Shown piece by piece: positions 1 to 7,097 of a stretch of DNA of 27,323 nucleotides. The stretch comes from Lentisphaeria bacterium UBA7640 (GTDB lineage Bacteria > Verrucomicrobiota > Lentisphaeria > Victivallales > Victivallaceae). Both the position numbers and the translations under genes were made by a program. The notes beneath the pieces are model-generated. The model was not told where the DNA came from. It saw nothing but the letters and a program-made list of their open reading frames with translations, and did no database searches. How positions within the stretch are numbered: the stretch's first letter is position 1; each line of letters begins with the position of its first letter. Location: positions 1 to 27,323 of the forward strand of contig DLIO01000079.1 of the NCBI GenBank assembly GCA_002483765.1. The letters run 5' to 3'.

Positions 1-53
1 AAATACGCCCGTAACGTAAATAATTTAATAACAAACCTCTCGTAAAAATATTC

Positions 54-90
54 TATAATTCGCGCGCGCATAATGCGCGCGTGAATTATA
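54..90. repeat. Intergenic palindromic repeat, copy 1
   Basis: Two 17-nt arms (54-70 and 74-90) flank the 3-nt loop TAA. They pair fully apart from one G-T wobble (62 with 82). The centre is the alternating CG core GCGCGCATAATGCGCGC inside AT-rich flanks. The element lies 47 bp past the stop of the minus-strand SEDS gene, so it would form a hairpin in that gene's 3' tail. No T-run follows, so it is not a classical terminator. Read on the minus strand, its central 31 bp are identical to copy 4 at 16070-16100. Confidence 0.9.
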
Positions 91-136
91 AACCTAATTT
101 AGACCAGAAGTAATGCGAAGCGTGGAACTCTTTTAT

Positions 137-1237
137 TCATTTTTCGATTTCATCTAAAACATTGCGTTTTGATCGCGATGGAGTAGCTGCGCTAATGGCC
201 ATGCCTGCCCCGATCATAGTTGCCAGCAATGAACTCCCTCCATAACTTAACACTGGCAAGGTCAAACCCGTCGGCGGTAAAATCGTTAAATTAACGCTGA
301 TGTGGATCAATGCTTGTACCAATACCACCGCTCCGATCGCCACCACAAAAACCTGACGCGTTCCATCTTCTGTTTGCAATGCCATTTTCGCGAAAGCGAA
401 CATCAACAACACAAACAAACCAATTATTGGAAGTGCGCCGGCAGCACCAAGAGATTCAGCAAGCGCGGCAAAAACCGAATCACTGTGCGATAACGGTAGA
501 TAGCTATTGGCCCAATAGGCTTTGCCCCAACTCATGCCAGTAGTTCCGCCGCGCGCTATCGCAAAACGAAATTGCAGAATATGCCAGCCGTTGTTTAACG
601 GATCAACCCATGGCTCCCAGAAGCCTTTTAAACGTCGCAAAACATAAGGTTTCAACATCAGTACGCCAATAACTACGGGCACATTAAGCGCCATTAACGC
701 AATCAATGGTTTAATACTTCCATCACTCAACCAGTAAACAATCATCAGTCCTGCCACATAAACCGCAACTGAACCAAAGTCTGGCTGAATTGCCACCGGC
801 AAAATCCACGCGCTTGCTAACGCCGACATCGCCCCCAAGCGCAACCAACCCGATTGGAAATGTTTACTGACCAAACAAAGTGTCAACAGAAAAATGGATT
901 TGCTCAATTCTGACGGCTGAAGCCAAAAATAACCAAGCGAGTACCAGCCGCTCATACCGTTGATTTTAACCCCGAGCGGTAAAACCGCCAAGAGCGAAAT
1001 CACCGAGATCACTGCCAATATCTTGATGTTTTTACAATAAAATTCAAAAGGAATTTTAGCGCAGCCAATTAATGCGGTCATGCCAATCAGAAGCCAAAGC
1101 AACTGACGACCAGCAAAATAAAACGGCATATTACTCAACATTGTCGCGTTGTAAATCGCCAAACATCCACACAATCCGAGCATAAATAGTATTCCAGCAA
1201 TCAGTATCGCCCAATTAAAATGGTGTTTAGTTTTCAT
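137..1237 (-). CDS. rodA: SEDS-family cell-wall polymerase (RodA/FtsW/SpoVE)
   Basis: Members of this family are inner-membrane glycosyltransferases that polymerise lipid II into glycan strands, each working with a class B penicillin-binding protein. The 366-residue product has the family length, many membrane segments and the signature motifs: LQPSELSK near residue 110, QPDFGSVAVY near 150, and the C-terminal block LPPTGLTLPVLSYGGSSL. It begins at an ATG overlapping the TGA of the upstream PBP2-like gene (ATGA), so the two are probably co-translated. RodA is preferred to FtsW because of the PBP2-like partner and the absence of division-cluster (mur/fts) neighbours, but FtsW cannot be excluded. 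The reading frame is intact. A palindromic repeat follows the stop. Confidence 0.88.
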   Translation of the reverse strand: MKTKHHFNWAILIAGILFMLGLCGCLAIYNATMLSNMPFYFAGRQLLWLLIGMTALIGCAKIPFEFYCKNIKILAVISVISLLAVLPLGVKINGMSGWYSLGYFWLQPSELSKSIFLLTLCLVSKHFQSGWLRLGAMSALASAWILPVAIQPDFGSVAVYVAGLMIVYWLSDGSIKPLIALMALNVPVVIGVLMLKPYVLRRLKGFWEPWVDPLNNGWHILQFRFAIARGGTTGMSWGKAYWANSYLPLSHSDSVFAALAESLGAAGALPIIGLFVLLMFAFAKMALQTEDGTRQVFVVAIGAVVLVQALIHISVNLTILPPTGLTLPVLSYGGSSLLATMIGAGMAISAATPSRSKRNVLDEIEK

Positions 1238-1923
1238 TGGTCTGAATCCGTTGTTATTAATTCCGCAATGCTAAATTCCAGCTTAACATCTCGCCCAGGC
1301 ACTACAGGCTTCACCAAACGCCAAGTGCCAGGAATCCAATTGCGACGGCGATCGAGCATTACTTCATAAGTTCCAGGAACTCCGGACAACTGCGAATTAT
1401 GTGTCAATTCGGCTCCACTAATACCAACTAGTACTCCATTTCCATCAACGGTCTCCCCAATTTCATGCTTAATTTCAAGATAATCAACGGTACGGCGCTC
1501 CGTCCTAGCTTGAATTGTTAATTCAGGATAACTCCGCATTAACGGCTCCATATTCAGGATTTGACTCGGCGTCAAAGCAGTTTTAAGCAACCAAGACGTC
1601 TTTGAAATTACAGCAACCTCACAGTCTGGAACCACATCGCGCACGGCTTTGATAATCAATTCCGGCGTTACGCCACCACTTTTTGCTTGCAAAATATAAA
1701 GATCAAAATATCTTTCCGACCATGCCAGTGAAACGCCATTACGATCCAGTATTCTTCCGCGTGTTGCCTGAAAATCACCACGACGCAAAGCCAGACGTTG
1801 ACCCGCTTCTAAATAGCGTCCCCGAGCATAAACCGAATAATAAAGCAATGCTCCAGACGCACAAGCACTCCAGACCAATAATAAAATCAGCAAAGATATT
1901 AACCGTCGTTCAAATAACTTCAT
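1234..1923 (-). CDS. PBP2-like pedestal protein without transpeptidase domain
   Basis: This 229-residue product looks like the N-terminal half of a class B penicillin-binding protein. It has a short cytoplasmic start, one membrane segment (about residues 8-32), the conserved TRGRILDRNGVSLA at 54-67, and the block that closes the pedestal in PBP2/FtsI proteins (GAELTHNSQLSG then VKPVVPGRDVKLEFS, about 170-218). It stops where the 'LTID..lQ' segment and the transpeptidase domain normally follow. No SxxK, SxN or KTG motif exists in it or nearby. The 4-bp overlap with the SEDS gene leaves no room for a frameshifted remainder. The frame could start at 2052, but that start lies inside a dispersed repeat, and only from ATG 1923 does the protein resemble PBP2. 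It could be a decayed gene, or a functional SEDS activator without catalytic activity. Confidence 0.75.
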   Translation of the reverse strand: MKLFERRLISLLILLLVWSACASGALLYYSVYARGRYLEAGQRLALRRGDFQATRGRILDRNGVSLAWSERYFDLYILQAKSGGVTPELIIKAVRDVVPDCEVAVISKTSWLLKTALTPSQILNMEPLMRSYPELTIQARTERRTVDYLEIKHEIGETVDGNGVLVGISGAELTHNSQLSGVPGTYEVMLDRRRNWIPGTWRLVKPVVPGRDVKLEFSIAELITTDSDQ

Positions 1924-2020
1924 GAATTTTCCCAAGATATAATTAAAACCATACCTTGGAATATAGTTCCGAGCACTAAAATTTTCCACATATTCGAAGT
2001 TAGAAGTGGGAAAGGAAACG

Positions 2021-2114
2021 GAAAATTCAACCACCGATAGACACAGATTCACACAGATGGGAGGAGAGAATGGGAGTTTTTTGTCCCCCGAATTTCACTA
2101 ATTAACGCTAATAA
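2021..2114 (-). repeat. Dispersed 94-bp repeat, left inverted copy
   Basis: The reverse complement of this stretch aligns along its whole length, with roughly one single-base gap and scattered substitutions, to 5760-5853. Both contain the phrases TTAATTAGTGAAATTCG, TCCCATCTGTG and GTGGTTGAA. The two copies point toward each other and enclose the GT-C gene and the AbiE toxin-antitoxin operon. The region upstream of the PBP2-like start (1924-2400) holds no convincing gene, only this repeat and the tandem array beside it. Confidence 0.75.
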
Positions 2115-2121
2115 ATACTCG

Positions 2122-2338
2122 TTTTCCCTTTCCCCATTCGTGTCATTCGTGGACAAAAAACGCCCCTCCCTCCTCTTGCTTTTTCTTTCCCCATTCGTGT
2201 CATTCGTGGACAAAAAGCTCCCTTCCCTCCTCTTGCTTTTTCTTTCCCCATTCGTGTCATTCGTGGACAAAAAACTCCCTTCCCTCCTCTTTCTTTTTCT
2301 TACCTTTCGTAGCTTTCGTGGTTAAAATCCCTTTTCCC
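2122..2338 (+). repeat. 57-bp tandem repeat array
   Basis: Units begin at ATTCGTGTCATTCGTGGAC at positions 2136, 2193 and 2250, exactly 57 bp apart. A degenerate fourth unit starts near 2305 (TTTCGTAGCTTTCGTGG), and the tail of an earlier unit precedes 2136. Each unit ends in a pyrimidine-rich block of CCCTCC and CTTTTTCTTT type. Because 57 is a multiple of three, both strands show open frames of repeated 19-residue units; these are by-products of the repeat, not genes. Single units or relatives recur at 3847-3876 (inverted), 5780-5800 and 12913-12960. Confidence 0.9.
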
Positions 2339-2400
2339 AACTCCCTCTCTCCATAACTTTTGAGTTTGTAAAAAAATCTCAGAAGCTTAAATTATCATCT

Positions 2401-3906
2401 ATGAATATCAGACGTATCAACTTTTTTCTCTTTGTTGCTGTCGCGGTAATTGCTGTCCAGACGATTTTAAATCAAGCATTGTTCCGCGACTTGTGGTTTG
2501 ACGAAGCATTAACCTTTCTTAATTTTGCAATGCTACCAGATATTGCCGCCATTTATAAAAATTTTGTCATCCCCAACAATCAAATTCTCTTTACTGTTTT
2601 TTTGAAATACTGGTCGTTTTATGATCCTGGTTTGATGATGCCGGATCTTCACATGAGATTGTTGTCGCTGATTTTCGCTGGAAGTTCTTTGGCGGTGATT
2701 TATTCATGGCACCGCTATTTCTCCCGATGTGCAGTAATTTTAACGGCTGTCGCGCTGGCTCTCTCCTTGCCGTTTGAAATATATGCCGTTGCTTTGCGCG
2801 CCTATATGCTGAGTTTATTTCTACTTCTATTGTGTATAAGCATTGCTTTCAGAATCGAACGCACCGCGAACTGGCGTTACTATGTCGCATATTTTTTCGC
2901 ATCGCTCGCGGCTGTGGCGGCTTTGCCTTCAAACATTGTCGCTTTAGGTGGAATCGCATTGTGGTTCATACCATTAAGAAAAACAACCAAACAGCAAAAG
3001 TTGGACTGGTTAATGTTGGCAGTTTTGCCAATACTAGCAATGGCACTGTTTTATATCCCATTAACCAGGCAACTGCGAATGATTCTGGCACTGCGTGAAG
3101 GATGGAATAATGGATTCTGTGCAGCCATAGCCTTTTACGCTGCGTTTGGACTGTCATTTCTGCCTTTGCTGATTACAGTGCGTTCTCAAAAAACACTTTC
3201 ACTGCTCAAAACTTTTGCCGTAATAATGTTGCCATTGCCCTTTTTCCTGCTGCGCACTCCTGCCCCGTTTCCACGGATATTTTTCCCATATTGGGCTGTT
3301 TTAGTATTGCCGTTGCTCAGTTTTCTCAATCTGTTTTTAGCCAGAAACCGCCATCACAAAATGGTTTATCCCGCACTAGCAGGAGCCGTCCTGATCTGGG
3401 CAATCGGAATGAATGTTTTCCGTACAGAACTTTCAAATATCCTGACGCCACAAGGCGCAATGGATGATTATTTTTATCCGAGCTATGCGCGCCCAAATTT
3501 CCAGCCTCATAACACAATCCGATTATTGCTTAAACAATACTGCAATAATCTGCCGCCGATTTATGTTAGTTTCGATGCTGATTTTTATCCTTTAATTTTT
3601 TATGGACATCTCAACGGCATCAATCCAGAACTTTGGCGGTTTGACAACCCGCACGGAAAAGTCGAGTCTTTACCATCAAATGCTTTGGTCATCCTGAGTT
3701 CCTCTGAACACGAGCTTAAAAATTTCTCCGAACGTTTTGGCGTCCACCCGACTTTTCTTTTTAGCAGTGGTTTCCATCGAGTTTACCAGCTAAAAAAAAA
3801 AGTAACTACAAAGAACACCAAGAAGGCACAAAGCACGCAAAGAGAGCTGGTTTTTGTCCACGAATGGCTCGAATGGTCATTTGACAATATTAATCAAAAC
3901 CCATAG
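2401..3906 (+). CDS. GT-C (GT39/ArnT-like) membrane glycosyltransferase with repeat-derived tail
   Basis: The product is a 501-residue multi-pass membrane protein. After the first membrane segment comes LWFDEA (near residue 31), the acidic motif of GT-C enzymes, followed by a loop with PNNQILFTVFLKYW and RLLSLIFAGSS, as in the PMT/ArnT/GT39-like group. Such enzymes transfer a sugar from a polyprenyl-phosphate carrier to an acceptor on the periplasmic side. The DPM1-like GT2 at 6044 could make such a donor, which is inference. Residues 465-501 are translated from two dispersed repeats, so the original protein probably ended near residue 464. No good ribosome-binding site is seen before ATG 2401. 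The acceptor cannot be told from sequence. Confidence 0.7.
   Translation: MNIRRINFFLFVAVAVIAVQTILNQALFRDLWFDEALTFLNFAMLPDIAAIYKNFVIPNNQILFTVFLKYWSFYDPGLMMPDLHMRLLSLIFAGSSLAVIYSWHRYFSRCAVILTAVALALSLPFEIYAVALRAYMLSLFLLLLCISIAFRIERTANWRYYVAYFFASLAAVAALPSNIVALGGIALWFIPLRKTTKQQKLDWLMLAVLPILAMALFYIPLTRQLRMILALREGWNNGFCAAIAFYAAFGLSFLPLLITVRSQKTLSLLKTFAVIMLPLPFFLLRTPAPFPRIFFPYWAVLVLPLLSFLNLFLARNRHHKMVYPALAGAVLIWAIGMNVFRTELSNILTPQGAMDDYFYPSYARPNFQPHNTIRLLLKQYCNNLPPIYVSFDADFYPLIFYGHLNGINPELWRFDNPHGKVESLPSNALVILSSSEHELKNFSERFGVHPTFLFSSGFHRVYQLKKKVTTKNTKKAQSTQRELVFVHEWLEWSFDNINQNP
3805..3882. repeat. Repeat pair fused in frame to the GT-C gene 3' end
   Basis: Positions 3805-3844 are a purine-rich run of near-repeats of the type CAAAGAACACCAAGAAGGCA. 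Positions 3847-3876 are an inverted relative of the 57-bp unit, containing the reverse complement of CATTCGTGGACAAAAACC. Both are read in frame as the last 30 or so residues of the glycosyltransferase and give a Lys/Thr/Gln-rich tail unlike the hydrophobic body of the protein. Confidence 0.75.
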
Positions 3907-3951
3907 ACTTACTGTGGGTTTAGGAGTAATGCGTCAAATAGAGATATATTT

Positions 3952-4755
3952 ATGTTAAATGATTTTTTTATAAAACATCCGGTTTTTACTCTTGATGAAT
4001 TTAAAGCTTTTCATGTTACTGGAAAAAATCAATCCTCACGAACGGCCGAGTCCGCTCTTGCTTATTACTGTAAAACAGGTAAGTTGCAACGATTGAGGCG
4101 TGGTCTTTATGCCGTTATACCAACAAATGCAGATTCTGTAGAAAATTTTACCCCAGATTTTTTTCTAGTAGCATCACGTCTGAGCAAAGATGCTGTATTG
4201 GTTCATCATACCGCATTGGAATTTCATGGACGTGCTTATTCAGTTTTTAACAAATTCACATACCAAACGGCTTCTGCCAACAAACTATTTCCATTTTACA
4301 ACTACCAATTCAAGGCAATATCTGTCCCGGCTCCATTGCGAAAGGTAAAGCAAGCTAATTTCGGAGTAATAAACACTGAATATAAGGGCTTAAAAGTCAA
4401 AGTTTCCTCATTAGAACGCACCATGGTGGATATTTTTAACCGCCCTATATATTCCGGAAGTTGGGAAGAAATATGGCGCTCACTTGAATCAGTGGAGTTT
4501 TTCGATCTGGATATTGTACTTGAATATGTCAAGCTCCTTGATAACGCAACAACGACCGCTTGTGTAGGTTTTTTCCTAGAGCAGAATAAAGAAAGATTGT
4601 TGGTCGACAATAAATACTTAGATGCTTTACGCAAACGACGTCCAAAGCAACCACATTACTTTGACCGGCGACAACAACAAGGTAAATTATTTAAAGACTG
4701 GAATCTACTGATTCCTGAGGAAATACTGAATAAATCATGGGAGGAAACACAATGA
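3952..4755 (+). CDS. abiEi: AbiEi-type antitoxin
   Basis: The 267-residue product matches the AbiEi antitoxin family of type IV toxin-antitoxin systems. It has an N-terminal winged-helix region (about residues 10-60) containing a 'tGKLQRLRRGLYAVIP' stretch, followed by the HHTALEFHGRA segment and the KVSSLERTMVDIF segment typical of the family. Known AbiEi proteins repress their own promoter and counteract the AbiEii nucleotidyltransferase without binding it tightly. The stop codon overlaps the toxin start (ATGA). A 9-codon open frame at 3929-3958 sits behind a good AGGAG and overlaps the antitoxin start; it may help initiation or be chance. Confidence 0.85.
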   Translation: MLNDFFIKHPVFTLDEFKAFHVTGKNQSSRTAESALAYYCKTGKLQRLRRGLYAVIPTNADSVENFTPDFFLVASRLSKDAVLVHHTALEFHGRAYSVFNKFTYQTASANKLFPFYNYQFKAISVPAPLRKVKQANFGVINTEYKGLKVKVSSLERTMVDIFNRPIYSGSWEEIWRSLESVEFFDLDIVLEYVKLLDNATTTACVGFFLEQNKERLLVDNKYLDALRKRRPKQPHYFDRRQQQGKLFKDWNLLIPEEILNKSWEETQ

Positions 4756-5726
4756 ATGTATCCGAAGAAGCACTGTCGTCGCTAGCATCTCTTACTGGAT
4801 TTCGCTCAGATATAATAGAAAAAGTAGTTCGCCTGATGAGCCTGCTTAATACCATTAATTCACATACATTTTTAAAGGGCAAGCTGGCTCTAAAAGGCGG
4901 TACGGCGTTAAATGTATTTATTTTCGAATTTCCTCGGCTGTCAATCGATATCGACCTTAATTATATCGGAACTACTGATAGAAGCGAAATGTTATCCGAG
5001 AAACCTAAGATTGAACAGGCGTTGCAAGCAGTATTCTCACGAGAAGACTATAATATAAAACGAATTCCTACCGAGCATGCTGGAGAAAAATGGAGGCTTG
5101 GATACCAGAGCGCCGCGGGTCGGCCAGGAAATCTTGAAGTTGATCTTAACTTCATACTTAGACAGCCTCTGCTGGCTGTTAAAAATTTAAATTCTTATTC
5201 TTTGGGTGATTTTACGGTTCAGTCTTTTCCCGTTCTTGATCTTCATGAACTAATGGCCGGCAAATTAGCGGCTTTATTCAGTCGCTGCCAAGCCCGAGAC
5301 CTTTTCGATGTCTATGAACTCCTGTCGCTTCCCGATATTGACAAAAAACTATTGCGGATAGCATTTGTTGTCTATGGGGCAATGAACCGCAAAGACTGGC
5401 GAACTATATCGTTAGAGGACATCGCATTTGATCCTATAGAACTTGATAGGACGTTAATTCCTGTTTTGAATAAAAAAATATCTGAAACGATTTCACCTTC
5501 ATCGCCAGTCTATGGAAAGAACCTTGTAGATCAATGTCGTGAAAAACTAAATATAGTATTCCCTTTTACAGAGAAAGAGCTTAGTTTCTTAAATAGCATC
5601 CTTGATCATGGAGAGATCAAGCCGGACCTATTAACTGAAGACTCAAAAATTCAGAATTGTATATCGAACCATCCTATGTTAAAATGGAAAGCAATTAATG
5701 TTCGCAAGCACTTCAAGTTGGATTGA
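4752..5726 (+). CDS. abiEii: AbiEii/AbiGii-type nucleotidyltransferase toxin
   Basis: The 324-residue product belongs to the AbiEii family (DNA polymerase-beta-like nucleotidyltransferase fold), known as the toxin of AbiE abortive-infection and plasmid-stabilising systems. Visible motifs are KGGTALN at 48-54, the metal-binding SIDIDLNY with D66 and D68, and the downstream DLHELMAGKLAALFSR...RDLFDVYELL block. The start at ATG 4752 is chosen because GGGAGGA lies 7-10 bases upstream. A longer in-frame ATG at 4737 has no such site and lies deeper in the antitoxin gene. The 4-bp overlap with the antitoxin fits strict co-translation. The pair is more AT-rich than the housekeeping genes to the right, consistent with horizontal gain. 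Confidence 0.87.
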   Translation: MNVSEEALSSLASLTGFRSDIIEKVVRLMSLLNTINSHTFLKGKLALKGGTALNVFIFEFPRLSIDIDLNYIGTTDRSEMLSEKPKIEQALQAVFSREDYNIKRIPTEHAGEKWRLGYQSAAGRPGNLEVDLNFILRQPLLAVKNLNSYSLGDFTVQSFPVLDLHELMAGKLAALFSRCQARDLFDVYELLSLPDIDKKLLRIAFVVYGAMNRKDWRTISLEDIAFDPIELDRTLIPVLNKKISETISPSSPVYGKNLVDQCREKLNIVFPFTEKELSFLNSILDHGEIKPDLLTEDSKIQNCISNHPMLKWKAINVRKHFKLD

Positions 5727-5759
5727 TATAAAATCATCAGAAAACTTAAAACTTGAAAC

Positions 5760-5853
5760 TTATTAGTGTTAATTAGTGAAATTCGTGGACAAAAACTCCC
5801 CTTTTCCCCCTCCCATCTGTGCTAATCGATGTCTATCTGTGGTTGAAATTCCC
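5760..5853 (+). repeat. Dispersed 94-bp repeat, right copy
   Basis: Inverted partner of 2021-2114, with the same order of phrases (TTAATTAGTGAAATTCG, CCTCCCATCTGTG, TCTATCTGTGGTTGAA). It begins 33 bp after the toxin stop. The rest of the gap from 5727 to 6043 shows no gene: an in-frame extension of the next gene back to 5879 has no family resemblance and no ribosome-binding site. Confidence 0.75.
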
Positions 5854-6043
5854 CATTTTTCATTCCTTGCCTTAAATCTTGAAACCTAATTTATTTCTAG
5901 AAAATCGCTTATCCGGCTTGATTTTAAGGCATCGGACGAGAATAATATATGAAGTTGTTTTGAACATCGTAAGTATTCAGCAACTTTGCCGCATATACTG
6001 TCAAATAATAAACACGCAAACATTATTGCGGTTAAAGGAAAAA

Positions 6044-6775
6044 ATGGTTCGGTCTCAAAGATTTTATATTGTCATTCCCGCTTATCAACCCGGCGATGAA
6101 CTGATCGGTTTGGTTGAAGTGCTGCTCTCCTATGGACGCAATGACTATCGAATATTAGTCGTTGATGATGGCTCTGGAACCAGATATCGACCTGTGTTCG
6201 AACATTTAGCGAGAAGTCTTAAAGTTACCGTCTTAACCCATCGCCAAAACGGCGGAAAAGGGGCGGCGTTAAAAACGGCATTCAGGCATTTAATTGAACG
6301 CAAAAACACCACGCCGGTAGTAACCGCGGATGCGGATGGACAACATGCCCCCCATGACATTATCCGCGTGTTCGAAGACGCGATTGAGAACCCGCAAGCA
6401 TTGATTTTAGGTTGTAGAGCCATGGCAGGCGTGAAAATTCCATGGTTCAGCCGCCTCGGCAACTACTGGTCAGTACGGATTTTTAAATCATTGACTGGGA
6501 AAACCATCAGTGATATCCAAACTGGTTTACGCGGCATACCCGCATCTTACCTAGAATTATTGGTCGATTTCCCACAAAATGATTTTGATTTTGAATCAGC
6601 AATGCTACTGGACAATGCCATGAACAACCGTTTCCCAGTTCGCGAAATCATCATTGATACTATCTATGCGAAAAAACACCGTTCGCATTTTCGTCCACTG
6701 CGTGATTCCTTCCGAATTCTGCGCAGCATGAAACATCAAAACATCAAAAAACAACCGCTCAAAAAACACGATTAA
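6044..6775 (+). CDS. GT2 glycosyltransferase, DPM1/polyprenyl-phosphate-sugar-synthase-like
   Basis: The 243-residue product has the GT-A fold signature of family 2: FYIVIPAYQPG at the start, ILVVDDGSG, NGGKGAALK, the DxD-type VTADADGQH near residue 97, and SDIQTGLRGIP near 160. This arrangement resembles dolichyl/polyprenyl-phosphate mannose or glucose synthases, which load a sugar onto a lipid carrier. There are no membrane segments. The start is ATG 6044, preceded by AAAGGAA; the frame is open back to 5879 but those residues look non-coding. A decayed paralogue of the C-terminal third lies at 12547-12822. A plausible partner is the GT-C enzyme at 2401, from which it is separated by the AbiE operon. 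Confidence 0.8.
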   Translation: MVRSQRFYIVIPAYQPGDELIGLVEVLLSYGRNDYRILVVDDGSGTRYRPVFEHLARSLKVTVLTHRQNGGKGAALKTAFRHLIERKNTTPVVTADADGQHAPHDIIRVFEDAIENPQALILGCRAMAGVKIPWFSRLGNYWSVRIFKSLTGKTISDIQTGLRGIPASYLELLVDFPQNDFDFESAMLLDNAMNNRFPVREIIIDTIYAKKHRSHFRPLRDSFRILRSMKHQNIKKQPLKKHD

Positions 6776-6803
6776 AACCGTATGCAGCGTGCCTAACTAC
6801 GCT

Positions 6804-6842
6804 CTTTAATTCGCGAGCGCATTATGCGCGCGCGAATTAAAG
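6804..6842. repeat. Intergenic palindromic repeat, copy 2
   Basis: Two 18-nt arms (6804-6821 and 6825-6842) flank the loop TTA and pair with a single A/G mismatch at 6816. The outer arm is CTTTAATTC/GAATTAAAG, different from the other copies but still complementary. It lies 29 bp after the GT2 stop. Between here and the promoter at 7025 the sequence is AT-rich; a 23-codon open frame at 6910-6981 has no recognisable features. Confidence 0.88.
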
Positions 6843-7024
6843 CTTCATTTTATGCTATTTCGCATGACAACTCCACTCTAAAATAGTCATTATCGTGGAG
6901 ACGTATGTAATGAGTTTTGACAAAGCGTACAAAACATTGATTCTAACAAAAGAAAAAATGGCTAAAATTAAACAAATTTGAGGTTGCGATCAATTATTTT
7001 AAGAAAAAACAAAAAAGGGGGGGG

Positions 7025-7052
7025 TTGACAAATTTCGAAAATAGATTATAAT
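7025..7052 (+). promoter_or_regulatory. Consensus sigma-70 promoter of the GntR/LacI regulator
   Basis: A perfect TTGACA (7025-7030) is separated by 16 bp from a perfect TATAAT (7047-7052), upstream of the regulator start at 7098. A run of eight G (7017-7024) abuts the -35 box. The tandem hexamer TAATAG occurs twice (7055-7060 and 7061-7066) between the -10 box and the start, a position where an autorepressor could bind. Confidence 0.8.
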
Positions 7053-7097
7053 TGTAATAGTAATAGTGTTATAGATCAATCATTGGGAAATTTAAAT

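Noticed and set aside
54..90. Palindrome copies read as rho-independent terminators
   Set aside because: The stems are strong but none is followed by a T-run, and copy 5 lies between divergent gene starts.
1924..2052. N-terminal extension of the PBP2-like protein to 2052
   Set aside because: The upstream ATG lies in a dispersed repeat, and the added 43 residues do not resemble any PBP. ATG 1923 gives the normal cytoplasmic start and membrane segment.
2049..2270. A 73-codon minus-strand frame encoding repeated 19-residue units
   Set aside because: It is only the translation of the 57-bp tandem repeat (57 is divisible by three) and has no start context or family.
3929..3958. Nine-codon leader frame (MRQIEIYLC) behind AGGAG, overlapping the antitoxin start
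   Set aside because: Too short to support on sequence alone, and the spacing from AGGAG to its ATG is only 2 bases. It may be chance, so it is mentioned only within the antitoxin entry.
5879..6043. N-terminal extension of the GT2 enzyme
   Set aside because: No ribosome-binding site at 5879 and no family similarity. ATG 6044 has AAAGGAA and begins directly before the GT2 fold.
6910..6981. A 23-codon frame (MSFDKAYKTLILTKEKMAKIKQI) before the regulator promoter
   Set aside because: Short, AT-rich and without homologues that I recognise. GGAG is present but far from the ATG.
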